This document shows, one piece after another, positions 1 to 10,129 of a DNA stretch of 64,000 nucleotides. Origin of the DNA: Strongylocentrotus droebachiensis (Eukaryota > Echinodermata > Echinoidea > Camarodonta > Strongylocentrotidae). The notes under the pieces are model-generated. The model had not been told where the DNA came from. It made no database searches and saw only the letters and a program-made list of their open reading frames with translations. Every line of letters begins with the position of its first letter. The first letter of the stretch is position 1. The position numbers and the translations under genes are program-made. Location of the stretch: contig JAVYIG010007200.1 of assembly GCA_035222895.1 (NCBI GenBank), positions 41,708 to 105,707 on the forward strand. Reading direction: 5' to 3'.

Positions 1-21
1 CCCAAAGCGGTGATACTTTAC

Positions 22-199
22 CCGTTTTCTGTGTCGAGAAACGACACTTCGACGAAAATGTAGGAACCCTCGGGAGCCTCTATGATGTAAGAAACCAAGG
101 AGTTGTGAGAGTAGTTCTCTGGATAATTCTGCGAGGATTTCAGGGACGTCTGGTCATCCTGTGAATGGAAATCCAGCGGAGATATATCGATGGTCTCCT
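22..199 (-). CDS. CUB-domain protein, downstream exon (partial second CUB module)
   Basis: Read on the minus strand, this stretch encodes the first part of a CUB module: after a short acidic lead comes SSQNYPENYSHNSL, the usual CUB opening (family pattern S-P-x-Y-P-x-x-Y-x-x-N), followed by SYIIEAPEGSYIFVEVSFLD, matching the first core strands. The acceptor is read as ACAG at 200-203 and the donor as GTAAAG just below 22. The phase at the acceptor (one base carried in) fits the donor of the CUB exon at 7935-8300, so both exons very probably belong to one gene transcribed leftwards. The module is split here and must finish in an exon to the left of the window. CUB proteins are secreted or type I membrane proteins that bind ligands outside the cell. 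Which protein this is cannot be told from one and a half modules. Confidence 0.62.
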
Positions 200-246
200 C
201 TGTTCCCGAATGGAAAACGATATTAACATAAGTTTATATATATATA

Positions 247-740
247 CAGTGCGTCCCAGAAAAAACGAAACCGAGAAGTATCGATGTTCTATCATAACTT
301 AATCACAACTATAATTAATGAATGATACATATTTGGAAAGCTTAGAGTCTCCTCCTTCATGTGATTCTACTCAGATGATGCATATTTCACGCATGAGTGA
401 TTAAAAGCAATTTGAAGGAAGGAAACCAAAAAGACATTTGGCGGGCGGTATTTGAATTTCGAAGAAAAATTCACATTTCTAGAAAGTTGAGTTTCTGCCC
501 TTTCATATGACACCTCAATCAGGAAAAATGAGCGAGGAATGACAAAGTTCTGTTTGTTTGAAGTAGTGCTTGCATTTCCATAATTTTACTAAACGAATTC
601 GTTTTCACTGGCTGCCTGCCGTATCAAAAAACGAAATTAACAAAAGACTTAACTCCGTTTCGTTGACAATCAGCCGTAGACGAGAGTCTTCATGCATGGC
701 TGATTGTCAACGAAACGGAGTTAAGTCTTTTGTCAAATCT
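247..740. mobile_element. Mariner-like foldback MITE, truncated copy (left half)
   Basis: It starts with CAGTGCGTCCCAGAAAAAAC after a TA and runs about 490 bp. It is almost identical to the left half of the complete element at 54873-55743. It ends just past the central hairpin, whose arms carry TTGACAATCAGCC and GGCTGATTGTCAA. The right arm is missing. The short reading frame here (570-773) is only the hairpin read through. The CAGTG-type terminus and TA target suggest a non-autonomous Tc1/mariner relative; no transposase is present. Confidence 0.7.
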
Positions 741-742
741 TC

Positions 743-845
743 TTTCAATAGACAGAATGCAAACTGTTGCTAGGTAGGTCAAGCCATACTGTTTGTCAAA
801 CCTGGCAACAACTAATGTGTGCATTTTGGATTCTGTCTATTGAAA
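743..845. repeat. Short inverted repeat of about 100 bp
   Basis: The arms TTTCAATAGACAGAATGC (743) and the opposing GATTCTGTCTATTGAAA (ending 845) are near-complementary, with about 65 bp between them. It lies exactly where the preceding MITE copy breaks off, so it may be a small foldback that inserted there or marks the deletion point. Confidence 0.5.
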
Positions 846-1230
846 TACTATTATTCTTACCGGGTGAATGAAATAATTTGTATTGATGCACTTCACAAAG
901 ACTTATGCATTAAATTTGGTTACATTACGAAAATGGCCTATTGCCACTCTCCACCAAAGTGTATATGAGTATTTGGCAATTGCTGGAGGTGGGGGGGGGG
1001 GGTGGGGGTAATGGAAATTGAAGGGTCCTCAAGATCAACATCATTGATGATGGGGAGGCTTCCCTGGGTAAACAAAATCATCATATTAATGATATTGAAT
1101 ATGATCCTTTTAAAACAAAAGTGTAAGATTCGAACAACAATATACATATTTTTATATAAGTGAGCATGTAAGTGACAGAAAGCAAAACACTTCCTACATT
1201 GAAAAACGAATTTAACATGGCTTCCGACTT

Positions 1231-1385
1231 TCCCTTTCCACCCCCCCCCCCCCCCCCCCCCCCCCCCTCATCGATCACTCGGTTCTTTCTCTCTCTCTCC
1301 CTCCCTCTCTCTCATCTCCCTCTCTCCCCTCTCCCTCCCTGTCTCGCGCTCTTACTTTTTTTCTCCCTCTCTCTTTTTCTATTCA
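1231..1385. repeat. Poly-C run and CT-rich low-complexity tract
   Basis: A run of about 27 C is followed by roughly 120 bp of CTCTCCCTC-like sequence. The proline/leucine/serine-rich frames across it are composition artefacts. The rest of 848-2190 shows no exon or recognisable repeat apart from G and C runs (near 987 and 1400). Confidence 0.75.
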
Positions 1386-2216
1386 CCTTTGACGTGATTC
1401 GGGGGGGGGGGGGGTGGCACGTGTCCCTCGTGTCTCTCTAGCTACACCACCACTGACGTGTGGTTAAATCTTATATAACACTGATTTTCTACCTGTTGTT
1501 TCTGTTTAATATATTTTACTACACTGTAGGTAATGGAATAACGCGTACTCGTACATATTTAGAAATATGTATAGATTGAAAGTCATTATGACACCCGAAG
1601 CAGAAAAGAAGAGCAAATATTGTATGAAAATTGCAGATCAATTTCAATGTACATTGATACACATCAGCGTGTCAGTCTAAGGTACCGTATCTGATCATTC
1701 TAAATATTGACGATATGCCGTTCTTGGATAGCGCATACATGCATGCGCTTCCAAAAGGACCGTGGATGTTATTACTCCGGCTTTAAATTTCGTGTCTAAT
1801 ACATACGTTACACAATAAACATTAACTGTCTCTGGAACTATCATTTTACTTCATGTTTGTTCTGATCCAAGCTCTTTATTATAGGGCTAACAAACATCAT
1901 GAATTATGTTAGATTCATTACGACGTTGTAAAAATGAATTCGCTATGCTTTACTGGAGAAGATGTGTTATTTTGTGTCCTGTAAAATACTGGATTTAACA
2001 AAAACTTTCACTGTTTGATCCATATATGGATATGTGAGGCCTTTGTCTAGTGTTAAGGCACTACTTAGAGAGAGTTCACAGATCAACAGATGACTGGACA
2101 CTGAGAATTTGAAGCTAGAATTCACATCCAAATCTGGACTTCTGTAGCTGTGGACACATTTCAGTCCCATCCCTTTATTTTCCTGAAGTGAACATCCACC
2201 TTTAGCTGTTATCAAC

Positions 2217-2639
2217 ATGCCTGGTCGTGGAAGTAAGGGAAAGGCGAAGAAGAATAATATATGCCTGGAATGTTTCTCCGAGGAACCGCTCAGGGCCAGG
2301 CAAAACCCCCATCACCACAGCGCCCATTTGTGGTCAACAATGATGTGCTTTGTCGCCCAACGTAAGCGAGACAAGGTCTACCAGGGGCGTTTCCACTTGA
2401 AGGGGAAGGAATCCTTTAGGCAGGTTTTTGTGAACGAAGACCTCACCTCTACTCGCTATGCTGTCTTAATGGCAGCAAAGCAATCTACAGAAGTGAAATC
2501 CGTTTCAACGAAGGCAGGGAACATCGTCTGCAAAATGAATGATGATACCTTTAAGATAATTTCAACCCCTGACGACTTGTTCTCAGTGGGTTTAGATAAT
2601 GTCGAATACAAAAACTTCAGACTCCGCTTGTTGGAGTAA
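2217..2639 (+). CDS. LINE ORF1-like protein, 140 residues
   Basis: An intact small reading frame lies 48 bp upstream of ORF2. The N-terminus is short and very basic (MPGRGSKGKAKKNN) and is followed by a CLEC/His-rich patch (ICLECF, then HHHSAH near residue 33) that could bind metal, though it is too short for a standard CCHC knuckle. The C-terminal half has no motif that I recognise. Position and size suggest the RNA-binding ORF1 of the retrotransposon. The start resembles the first residues of histone H2A, but nothing after it does, so it is not a histone. The intact frame supports a recent insertion. Confidence 0.5.
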   Translation: MPGRGSKGKAKKNNICLECFSEEPLRARQNPHHHSAHLWSTMMCFVAQRKRDKVYQGRFHLKGKESFRQVFVNEDLTSTRYAVLMAAKQSTEVKSVSTKAGNIVCKMNDDTFKIISTPDDLFSVGLDNVEYKNFRLRLLE

Positions 2640-2687
2640 TGTCTCCTCATAATGTCCTTTTTTTCATGATACAAATATTCCCATAAT

Positions 2688-5000
2688 ATGTTCGATAACA
2701 CTGTATCACATTCTTACAAGTTATGTCCAAATTCATTTGATAGTACATTGCCACTTGACGGTAAAAAATCAATTAGTATCTCCCATGTAAATGTACGTTC
2801 GCTAAACAAAAATGTTGATTCCTTAAAGTTGTTATATGAAGATTGCGTTAAGTTCAGATTCGATGTAATTGCATTATCAGAAGTATGGAGAGTTTTAGAA
2901 AAATCAACCTTGGAAATGGAAGGTTATTTATTGGAGGTAAAGTGCCGGGATGGTAGAGAAAGAGGAGGAGGGGTAGGAGCTTATATTCGTTCTAATTTGA
3001 AATATGTCGTGAAAGATTATACAGTGAAGCATACAGAATCAATCTGGTTTGAAATAAACAATGGAGAATTTCAGAAGGTGATGGTAGGTGTTTTATATAG
3101 GAAACCAAATACAGATGTTAAAGAGTTTCAAGAAAGTCTTCTCACAGTTTTAGAAGACATTAAAGTCGACAGACGCAATATCATTTTAATAGGAGATTTT
3201 AATATAAATTCATTAAGTTCAGACGGAACAACAGAAGGGTTTTCAACAGCGATGAAATGCGTAGGAATGGAGCAGAAAATAAAATATCCAACAAGAGTAA
3301 CCAGTGAGTCTGTAACCTTATTAGACCATATATACACTAATATGAACAAGTATGATAATCACTCGGGTGTTATAGAATGTGATATTTCTGATCACTACCC
3401 TGTGTTCATGATTTTAGAAAATCCATGTAATTTGAAGCAGCTGCATTATCCACAAACTGTAACTTACAGATGTTATAAAAACTATGATGTACAAAACTTT
3501 AAAGATGATCTTGCTGGGCAAGACTGGCAACATATCAATAGCTGTGAAGATGTTAACATGGCACATTCCATTTTTCTTAATTTGTTTAATAATGTTTGTA
3601 ATAAACATGCACCAATCAAAGAGAAAAGAAGCTGCAAAGGACGCGCTTATAAGAAACCTTGGATAACCAAATCAATAATGAAGTCTGTTCGAAAAAAATA
3701 TAAATTGTTTTTAAAAGTAAGAAAATCTAATTTTGATGTAAGTGATGTACAAAAATTTCGGAACTACAGAAATGTATTAACGACTGTTCTTCGCAATGCC
3801 AAGAGAAATTATTACAGTGGTTTGCTAGCTGAGAACAGCAATAACACTAGTAAAACGTGGAACATTATAAATGAATTACTATCTGGGAGAAATAAAGGTA
3901 ACAAAGGTACTAAGGTAGAAAAACTTATAAGGCGTATTAATGGAAATGATAGAGTTCTAACAACTGAATCTGAAATTGCCAATGAATTTAATGATTTCTT
4001 TGTAAACATCGGTCCAAATCTAGCATTAGCAATACCAAATGTACCCACATTATTTGAAGATTATTTGAATAATAGTGTTGAGCAATCCCTTTTTTGGAAA
4101 CCGGTCACAATGAAGGAAGTTCATGACCACATGTTGGCTCTAGACGAGAAGAAAGCTTGTGGTTACGACAACATTCCAGTACGCCTGATTAAGGATGGTG
4201 CATCTATTTTGGCTGAACCATTAAAACATATCTTCAATCTTTCATTGGAAACAGGAAATTTCCCTGATCAAATGAAAATTGCTAAAGTCAGTCCACTGTT
4301 TAAGAAAGGTAATAAACATGAAACAGGGAATTATAGACCCATTTCTGTCTTACCAATTTTGGGTAAAGTATTAGAAAAAATAGTTAATGCTCGATTGACC
4401 AGTTTTCTAGAAACGCATGACATTTTATATCACCATCAGTATGGATTTAGGAAAAGGTATAGTACTAAATTATCATTAATTAATCTTATGAATACGGTAT
4501 TGAAAAGTATAGACGAAGGATGTGTTACGCTTGGTGTGTTTCTTGACTTTCAAAAGGCTTTTGACACCATAAACCATAACATATTATTTAAAAAGCTATC
4601 ACATTATGGCATCCGAGGACATGCACTGAAATGGCTCGAAAGCTATCTTAGTGACAGAATGCAGTTTGTGAAATACAAAGAGTCATCATCAGAAAGAAGA
4701 TATATCAAATGCGGTGTACCACAAGGTTCTGTCTTAGGACCAACTCTGTTTTTAATCTATATAAATGACTTGCCAACTGTGACAAATTATTTCAATTTCA
4801 GACTATTTGCAGATGATTCTAATATTTTTCATACTTTTCCCAAAGGTGTAGATCAAATAGATGAGTGTGAAGTAAATGAAAATTTAAAATCAATACAGAA
4901 TTGGTGCACTGCAAATAAGCTTACTATATCAATGCGTCAAAAACCAATTTCATGTTCTTCAGTAGTCGTAGAAGAAAGGCTGTGCTTTAAGAGAGATTAA
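2688..5000 (+). CDS. LINE ORF2: endonuclease-reverse transcriptase (C-terminus lost by frameshift)
   Basis: This 770-residue frame encodes the replication enzyme of the retrotransposon. An AP-type endonuclease occupies about residues 30-245, with HVNVRSL, SEVW, the GDFN motif (about 167) and SDHYP (about 233). The reverse transcriptase spans about 500-720: NYRPISVLP, LDFQKAFDTINH (about 619-630, with the first catalytic Asp), GVPQGSVLGP and FADD (about 707-710, catalytic Asp pair). After about residue 750 the frame leaves the family pattern (MRQKPISC onwards) and stops at 5000. The expected thumb and C-terminal region continues in other frames to 5650, so at least one indel lies near 4930-4990. 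All core catalytic motifs are intact; the element is probably inactive because of the 3' frameshifts. Confidence 0.85.
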   Translation: MFDNTVSHSYKLCPNSFDSTLPLDGKKSISISHVNVRSLNKNVDSLKLLYEDCVKFRFDVIALSEVWRVLEKSTLEMEGYLLEVKCRDGRERGGGVGAYIRSNLKYVVKDYTVKHTESIWFEINNGEFQKVMVGVLYRKPNTDVKEFQESLLTVLEDIKVDRRNIILIGDFNINSLSSDGTTEGFSTAMKCVGMEQKIKYPTRVTSESVTLLDHIYTNMNKYDNHSGVIECDISDHYPVFMILENPCNLKQLHYPQTVTYRCYKNYDVQNFKDDLAGQDWQHINSCEDVNMAHSIFLNLFNNVCNKHAPIKEKRSCKGRAYKKPWITKSIMKSVRKKYKLFLKVRKSNFDVSDVQKFRNYRNVLTTVLRNAKRNYYSGLLAENSNNTSKTWNIINELLSGRNKGNKGTKVEKLIRRINGNDRVLTTESEIANEFNDFFVNIGPNLALAIPNVPTLFEDYLNNSVEQSLFWKPVTMKEVHDHMLALDEKKACGYDNIPVRLIKDGASILAEPLKHIFNLSLETGNFPDQMKIAKVSPLFKKGNKHETGNYRPISVLPILGKVLEKIVNARLTSFLETHDILYHHQYGFRKRYSTKLSLINLMNTVLKSIDEGCVTLGVFLDFQKAFDTINHNILFKKLSHYGIRGHALKWLESYLSDRMQFVKYKESSSERRYIKCGVPQGSVLGPTLFLIYINDLPTVTNYFNFRLFADDSNIFHTFPKGVDQIDECEVNENLKSIQNWCTANKLTISMRQKPISCSSVVVEERLCFKRD

Positions 5001-5650
5001 AAATATCTGGGGCAGAATTAAGAGAAGTGGAGGAAGCGACATTTGTTGGCATTACCATTGACAGACATTTTACATGGAATTCACATATCAAATCTGTTAA
5101 TGACTGTATACGGAGAAAGGTCGGTATCCTCTTTAAATTACGGCACTTTGTCCCTAAACATATATTGATACTGTTGTATAAAGCTCTTATACAGCCACAT
5201 ATTACATATGGCATCGAGGTTTGGGGTAGTACTTATAAATCACACTTGAATTGTATATTTTATACTCAAAAGATGGCTGTACGTGCTATAACTTTCAAGC
5301 CACATCGTTCTCATACTAATGCACTGTTTCATGACCTCAATTGTTGAATGTTTTTAAATTGCATAAATTATCTATTTGTACTTTTGTGTTTGATTTGATA
5401 AATGAACGATTACCTCATTCCTTAAAACATTATTGCAGTATGATACAACATGAATATTCCACAAGACAAAAAAACGGGTCGACAATTACGTCTTCCTTTA
5501 TTCAAAACAGACCAAGGAAAGTTTTCTGTTTCGTTTGTTGGAAGTAACTTTTGGAATATGCTTCCTACTGATCTAAGAATTGAGAGATCTAGAACCTCTT
5601 TTTGTAAAAAACTTACAAAATTACTCTTAAGTGAAAACCACGAATCATAA
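5000..5650 (+). pseudogene. Frameshifted C-terminal part of the LINE ORF2
   Basis: Three short frames in a row carry the usual tail of this protein family: LKISGAELREVEEATFVGI (about 5002-5060), then HIKSVNDCIRRKVGIL and ITYGIEVWGSTY up to about 5343, then LNVFKLHKL in the next frame, and finally NFWNMLPTDLR and a Lys-rich end stopping at 5650. Frame breaks are near 5343 and 5470. The order is conserved, so these are small indels in one original reading frame and not separate genes. Confidence 0.75.
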
Positions 5651-6038
5651 CCTCGTAACTATATAGTTGTATATAGTAATCATTTTAATATTATACACAA
5701 ATCTTATTTATAAGATTTGGAAACCCATCATGTATTTTTAAATTAACTTTATTTTAGGCTTTAGATAACGAGAGTCAGACTCGACTAGCACATATGCTAT
5801 TTTTGACTCTATTTTACCATCGATCACAAACTCATTGTAATTAGTCATTTATTGTTTTACTCTTGAAGCAAAGTTTACTTTATCTTTGTTATAATGTACG
5901 TGTATATCGCTGTAGAACATGTATTGTTAATAATTCGCGTCATGCATTTATGTTATATTGACATTGTCATTGTACATTTATCTTTTGTTTCAATGTTTTC
6001 AATGGTGGTGAATAAATAAATTTAATTCAATTCAATTG

Positions 6039-7934
6039 GGTAATACTTAGGAAATAACATTATAGAATTAACCTTTCCAGCAAAGAGAAGAAATATGAGA
6101 CTATTTGATTTGTGACATGGAGACGACCTAGTTTAAGGTCGGCAAACACGAGATAAAATGTGCGCGTCTATTAAAAATCGAGGGAAATGTAATTACGACC
6201 CGTTTTCAAGTAGAAAATGGATTGATGCAATATTTCCCTTTCATAGTTACTCGTAATAGGGTGATCACACTGCCTGTGCACACAGTCTGCCCCATGCACA
6301 TACACACACACACACGCACACAACAGCGGTCAGTTGGTAGAAATAGCAATTTTCGTAAATTTATTTTAAAAAAACTGAACAATATTTTAACAGTTTTATT
6401 TCACATATCTTTCAAGCATACCTTTAACTACAATTCTGTGCAGTTTCATTGTTATAGGCATGTGGGAAATATGTTAAATTATTAATTAGAATATTTTTTT
6501 AGAAGGAACTATACTGAAAGTCTGCAGATTCTTATCATTTGTTCGGTTTTTCTGAATAATTTTTGAAACATAATTATGAGGAAATAGCTGTAACGGTGAT
6601 CCAAGAAATTTCCATCGCCATATTTTATTGGCATTCCAAAAATATTTGGAATTTGATGTTAATATTTGGTGTAAATATGATCTATAAATATATGATTTTA
6701 AAAAATGCCAACAAAATGAACAGTTTGACTTTCCTATATATAATTAGCTGAAATGACCTAATTTGCATATTTGAAGAACATTCATTAAAAAAAAATCTTC
6801 AACAAAAAAACATTTCCATACCTGTCTGATATACATAGGTTTCATTGATGTATCATGTTCGGTTTTGATTTGATTACATATGCGCATATTAATTAGACGG
6901 ACTTAGTTATTTTCACAACGTTTTCATATCTGCAGATTCGCAAAAATGGCAAAAATGACTTATTTTGTTTGCTTCTGTTTTCAAAACGGTAATAGATATA
7001 TGAAATTTCTTTTTTGTATTTTTTTACCACAAAGATGATATTTTAGTTTCTGATAATTTAATTTATTATTTGTGTCCAAGAAAGTGATGAATTAAGTTGT
7101 CAACTTTGTCAAATTTTGCCATTTTTGCCAATCTGACCATTCCTGGCAGGTTTTTCGGTAATTTTGCGATAACAAAAAAATGGTATAAAATCACAACGCA
7201 TTGACCGATTTAAATTCTGTTTATTGTTTTTTGAAGCTTTCATAAAGCTTGATCATTTGCAATCATCAAATAACATGAGTTTGTTGTACTTATTTTTGGT
7301 GTGCTATACCTACTCGTAAATTTAGCTATCGATTTCTTATGGTAAGGCCTAATAGCTTAAGTATTTTACTTCTGCGCTACAACCGAACCGGCCCTAACAA
7401 GATAATTCAGAGGTTTTGAAGTAGGGGGCATATAATGCCACTTTGGGTATCAAAAGATGCTCACGACAATATAAGTCAAATTTTAAAATAAATCTTAAAA
7501 ACTATGAAAGTAATCGCAAAATCCGCCTAGCAGAGGGGGGGGGGGTCTTTTTTAGTTCAATATCATGACTTGGTGCGTCGGTTAATTATAATTCCCGTGT
7601 AAAGGTCTGAAAGGGTGGAATGGTAATTGTTTCCTTTTCTTTCTTCGATTAAAACCGCCTTGGGGAATATAGAATGTAATAACTGCATTTTTTGATAAGT
7701 GGCTCACTTGCAACACGATGGCCGAGACTTTCAGGAAATCAAGCTACATCAATTTCAATAGCCTTTTGCGTCTTAATGAAATATGAGAACATGGACATGA
7801 CATAATTACGCAGACCGAAATAGACTGCTGTCTAAAAGTAATACCAAAGGACATTAAATGCTAAGTTGGTTTCTTGAAAGTCTTTGTGACCTTGGTTTGG
7901 ACTATCCGTATTTTCGATCTCTTTTGTTACTCAC
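6039..7934. other. AT-rich intron sequence, no gene seen
   Basis: This is the remainder of the CUB-gene intron after the LINE. It holds a short CA repeat near 6300 and many short AT-rich runs. The frames at 6222 and 6563 lack family features. Nothing else is recognisable. Confidence 0.5.
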
Positions 7935-8300
7935 CTTTCCCGCAGATGTCGAGCAAAAATCCCTCACCGCCAATTGCAGAGTCTGAACTAAACTCCATCC
8001 AGGCAATCTGGTGTCGGGTGTTAATCTCTGTCGGTAAGGTGTTACCACTCAGTGTTATCAGCCGAGTCTCCTCCAATCCCGAATCATTCCCGAAACCGAC
8101 CTTCAAGTAGTCGTACCCAGGTTCGAGGTCAAAAGCAGTAAAATTCAAAATGGCGCTGTTGCCATAGGCAACCTCAAAGATCCACGTGACGTGAAGGTTG
8201 TTGGGATAGTTGTTAGGGTTACCGGGTGAAGCTACAGTAACCGATTGGTTGATGGACAGTCTGATGTGATTGATATCGTCAGGGGAGTTGTCCAGAGTTA
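7935..8300 (-). CDS. CUB-domain protein, exon with a complete CUB module
   Basis: The minus strand encodes a whole CUB domain of about 115 residues: VASPGNPNNYPNNLHVTWIF (opening strands), FTAFDLEPGYDYLKVG (the conserved Asp/Tyr/Asp calcium-site region), LSGNTLPTEI and WMEFSSDSAIGGEGFLLDIC at the end. The donor is GTGAGT just below 7935. The acceptor at about 8301 (CAAG) has a weak pyrimidine tract, so the upper edge may shift slightly. The exon begins with two bases of a split codon and ends with one, which fits the exon at 22-199. Two CUB modules in tandem suggest an extracellular CUB-repeat receptor or secreted protein; naming it would be guesswork. Further exons to the right were not found. 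Confidence 0.75.
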
Positions 8301-8810
8301 CTTGTTATACCAAAGATAAGGGGAAATCAAAGTAGGCAGTCTGAATATTATATATTATCGGGATTCGAAGATTTAATTTACATTAAATATATAACATATC
8401 CGCATAAGGCATCGCCCTTACCTGTGAAAACGGTTGTTTGTGTAGACGACAATAATATGGTTTACTTATTTGTATAATCTTTTATTTTATTTATTTCTCG
8501 AAAACAAATTAAGTTGAATCGGTCAAAATTGTGCCGTATAACGTTGGTAAAAGTTCACGCGAGTTTATTGATGCAGAACTTGTGCAGTAAACGGAGGACA
8601 TCAATTGTCCTCCAGAAACGGCTGTCTCAGTACCTGGCAAGTTTGTTCATTAATTTATAATTTCACATCTTTAACCTGAGTAGGCTGTTGAGTTACAATA
8701 GATAAAATTAATTTATCTATATACATATATCAAGGACCTTACACATGCCTTCTTGTATATATATATATATGTGTATATATACAATAAAAATATGATTTTA
8801 AAAAATTGCA

Positions 8811-9152
8811 TTAAAGCCCCTGTTGGGACCCCAAAATTTGCCCAAAATTTGATGGCAAAATTTTACTTAAATTGTATCGTAATGTGAAAGAGGATGTCAT
8901 TTAAAACGCACTTCTGCAAAGATTTCCCCCAGACATTTGAAGACAAATATTGGTAAGAGAATACATAATTTAAATTTTCTGTTGTACGCATAAAAACTAA
9001 ATTTTGTATTCTGTCAAGACTGTCATCAATATTCGACTTCAAACACATTAGTTTTGAAAATACTTGCAGAAATGTAAATGGCATCCTCTTTCACATTATG
9101 ATACAATTTAAGTGAAATTATTGGGGCTCCCAACATTTTACAGGGGTTTTAA
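8811..9152. mobile_element. Foldback repeat of about 340 bp (family also at 62390-62660)
   Basis: The outer arms read TTAAAGCCCCTGTTGGGACC on the left and its near-complement ending CAGGGGTTTTAA on the right. Inside are mirrored pairs such as TTTAAATTGTATC versus GATACAATTTAAG. The frame on the minus strand at 8863-9084 is only arm sequence. A related copy lies at 62390-62660. Confidence 0.65.
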
Positions 9153-9711
9153 ACGGTACTGGTCTTCCACAGGGCTCTGCATAAAACACAAACAAATATT
9201 AACATTTTTCATAAAATGCACCATTAACTACACTTAGTGGACGAGTAAATACTTTTTAAACAATAGGAATGTAAGGATTAAGAAATTATGAGAAAAGGGC
9301 GTAGAGATAAAATTACGTGATATAACTGTAGAAGGAGGGAGATAAGATAAAACAGCCTGGGTGACAGTGAAAGGAAAAAAGGGTGATTAATATAAAATGT
9401 AATTGCTAACAATGTGTAATCTGTAATTCAATTTACGCTATTTAAGGAGTATTTTATTTTGCACATTGCAACTAAGACACACCTTATCATTATATCACAG
9501 GCCTTCCCGAACTAACACCATTTCTTTTATTCATAATTGAAAGTCTTGTCGTTAAAATCTAGATATATTTCAGGTAAATGTCATTGGTCTACCATGTAAT
9601 AGACAGCGTTTTTCGAAGTCAACATCTCCATTTTGTATCGATATGTAGTGGCGTAAACGAATTGGATGATAAAGACAAGGCCATCATACTTCTTCAGGAT
9701 GAAGCATACAT

Positions 9712-10125
9712 TCAGGCGCGTACGCAGGGGGGGGGGTCGAACCCCTCCCCCCTCAAATGTTGTTATGTGTGTGATGTTGAGGACCCCCCCTCCTCCCTCA
9801 GTTTTGTTTGTAATAAAAAATATAACAAATAAAAAAAAAATCTGTTTTAATTTGTTTGTGTGCAAGAAGGTGACCCCAAATAATTGACCTCACACCCCCC
9901 CCCCCCTTAACTGAACAAAATAGCGGTAGGCAAAATGTTAAAATTTTCGGGAACAAAAGTGCTCTTACAACCCCCCCCCCCCCCCCCCCCCCGCTTATTC
10001 AGCGGCTGGCTTAGTCGTTGCGAAATTTTCGGCGCGATTTTACAATGTTAACCCCCCCCCCCCACCACCACCACCACCAACCCCCCCCCCCCCCTTGCAA
10101 AAATCCTGCGTACGCCACTGCACAC
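9712..10125. mobile_element. Degenerate inverted-repeat element with C/G-runs (GCGTACGCAGG termini)
   Basis: The left end carries GCGTACGCAGGGGG and the right end CCTGCGTACGCCACTGCA, which are inverted with respect to each other. The interior is dominated by C runs (9893, 9970, 10050, 10080) with little complex sequence. It resembles short non-autonomous DNA elements; the superfamily is not determined. Confidence 0.5.
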
Positions 10126-10129
10126 ATTC

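Larger units (their letters stand above)
2217..6038 (+). mobile_element. Nearly complete non-LTR retrotransposon (LINE, jockey/CR1-like)
   Basis: The order is a small ORF1 (2217-2639), a long ORF2 with AP-endonuclease and reverse transcriptase (2688-5000, then continued in shifted frames to 5650), a roughly 390-bp AT-rich 3' UTR, and an end in a short tandem repeat of the ATTCA type near 6020-6038 instead of a long poly-A. That 3' end style and the EN-RT order fit the jockey/CR1 group; the exact clade is not decided. It lies in an intron of the CUB gene, opposite to its transcription. The 5' boundary is uncertain; sequence from about 1840 to 2216 could be its 5' UTR. Low decay compared with other LINE pieces here suggests a fairly young insertion. 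Confidence 0.8.

Noticed and set aside
570-773. Small protein frame repeated at 55197-55439
   Set aside because: Both are the central hairpin of the same foldback element read through; the similarity is due to the repeat.
1172-1441. Proline-rich frame
   Set aside because: Caused by a poly-C run and CT repeats.
2217-2270. Histone H2A gene start
   Set aside because: Only about 12 residues resemble H2A; the rest has no histone fold and the frame lies in a LINE.
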